A stretch of DNA of 52,288 nucleotides from Methylobacillus sp. (GTDB lineage Bacteria > Pseudomonadota > Gammaproteobacteria > Burkholderiales > Burkholderiaceae_C), in assembly GCA_018607835.1 (NCBI GenBank), contig JABBAS010000012.1:1-52288 (forward strand), written 5' to 3'. Positions within the stretch are counted from its first letter, which is position 1. Every line of letters begins with the position of its first letter. The notes beneath the pieces are model-generated. The model was given only the letters and a program-made list of their open reading frames with translations. It had not been told where the DNA came from and did no database searches. Shown here piece after piece: positions 51,840 to 52,288 of this stretch. Both the position numbers and the translations under genes were made by a program.

Positions 51840-52288
51840 TCAGTCTTTCGGGCGGAAGCTGATGAGCATGGGGGAGGGCACCCGTCCATCGATATCCCGG
51901 GGCAGTCGCCCCGTGCGGTCGATCGCTCTGAGGACAGCGTCATCCCATGCCTTTACGCCACTGGATCGCTTCAGCTTGCGCCCCAGGATCTCGCCCGTTG
52001 GCAAAGAGGTTACCTCCACCTCGGCGGCGGGGTTGCCCGTTGTATCCCCCGAGAAGATGATGTTGGGCTTGACGGCCGCGACGACTTTCCCAGCGTAGGT
52101 CGGACTAGGGCCACTGGACTTCTTCGCGGTTCCCGTATCACCGGTGGCACCGGCAAGGCTGGTTAAGCGCGCCAAATTTTCTTGACGCAGCTTGTCCTTC
52201 AGCGCCGTCTCTGCGGCAACACGCTCTTGCTCAGCTTTTTCTGCTGCGGCTTTTTCCGCTGCAGCCTTTTTCTCGGCAGCCGCTTTTT
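51840..52288 (-). CDS. tolA: cell envelope protein TolA, C-terminal part (runs off window)
   Basis: The open frame continues past the window edge. The part visible at the N-terminal side is an Ala/Glu/Lys helix (KAAAEKKAAAEKAAAEKAEQ), the long periplasmic coiled coil of TolA. After a Ser/Pro linker (TAKKSSGPSP) comes the globular domain III: YAGKVVAAVKPNIIF, AEVEVTSLPTGEILGRKLKRSSGVKAWDDAVLRAIDRTGRLP, ending FRPKD. This domain contacts Pal/TolB and colicins or phage. In the Tol-Pal system TolA spans the periplasm to stabilise the outer membrane and aid division. TolQ/TolR would lie upstream outside the window. Confidence 0.88.
   Translation of the reverse strand, partial: KAAAEKKAAAEKAAAEKAEQERVAAETALKDKLRQENLARLTSLAGATGDTGTAKKSSGPSPTYAGKVVAAVKPNIIFSGDTTGNPAAEVEVTSLPTGEILGRKLKRSSGVKAWDDAVLRAIDRTGRLPRDIDGRVPSPMLISFRPKD

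Noticed and set aside
1-52288. CRISPR arrays, insertion sequences and rRNA genes
   Set aside because: No regularly spaced repeats, transposase motifs or rRNA-like sequence were noticed on either strand.

Overview
The window reads as a chromosomal segment of a betaproteobacterium, most likely in the Burkholderiales. This is inferred from the MaeB malic enzyme fused to a phosphotransacetylase-like domain, the lapA/lapB pair, the RluE/DnaE/TolA protein types, moderately high GC and dense coding. No taxonomic search was possible. No transposase, integrase, phage gene or CRISPR array was seen. Almost all of the sequence is accounted for by about 50 genes.

Layout. 1-199: the 3' end of a tRNA (probably tRNA-Ser), its terminator, and a short stretch unusually rich in CTAG. 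200-1571: two proteins I do not recognise. 1680-8106: acyl-CoA metabolism. It holds an acyl-CoA synthetase and a NIPSNAP protein, then a minus-strand operon of MaoC-type hydratase, acyl-CoA dehydrogenase, family III CoA-transferase and CoA-ester lyase. That gene set matches itaconate (C5-dicarboxylate) degradation modules. 8274-12312: rluE, an MscS-type channel and maeB.

12360-23207 is a purine catabolic region: an M20 peptidase, a fused OHCU decarboxylase-allantoate amidohydrolase, allantoinase puuE, a GntR/FCD regulator with an 18-bp perfect palindrome in its divergent promoter, uraH, a small TonB-like protein and xdhABC. Together they cover xanthine to urate and 5-hydroxyisourate to ureidoglycine/ureidoglycolate. 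The urate oxidation step itself is not encoded here. 23409-31140 is a second, complete molybdenum hydroxylase operon of the CO-dehydrogenase superfamily: small, large and medium subunits, MoxR ATPase, VWA protein, membrane-anchored CoxG-like protein and a second XdhC-family protein. Its large subunit carries the form II signature AYRGAGR, so it is unlikely to be a true CO dehydrogenase and its substrate is unknown. A 124-nt inverted-repeat element sits just upstream. After crcB, a small helix-hairpin-helix protein and lapBA comes modABC (33634-36322), the molybdate importer that could supply both Mo enzymes.

36377-39133: a DUF6172-type protein, a tandem universal stress protein and a SulP transporter. 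39339-43062: a LysR regulator divergent from a pirin / DoxX / pirin / flavodoxin operon, a probable electrophile or quinone response module. 43103-47347: a DUF599 membrane protein and dnaE. 47388-51719: an RND efflux pump (permease plus adaptor). 51840-52288: the C-terminal part of tolA, running off the window.

The most interesting system is the substrate-unknown form II Mo hydroxylase with its own maturation set, placed directly behind a purine pathway that lacks its uricase and close to the molybdate transporter. Other points worth attention are the UraD-AllC fusion, the candidate structured element at 23216-23339, the paired operators around the crcB promoter, and an acyl-CoA dehydrogenase with a relocated catalytic base.
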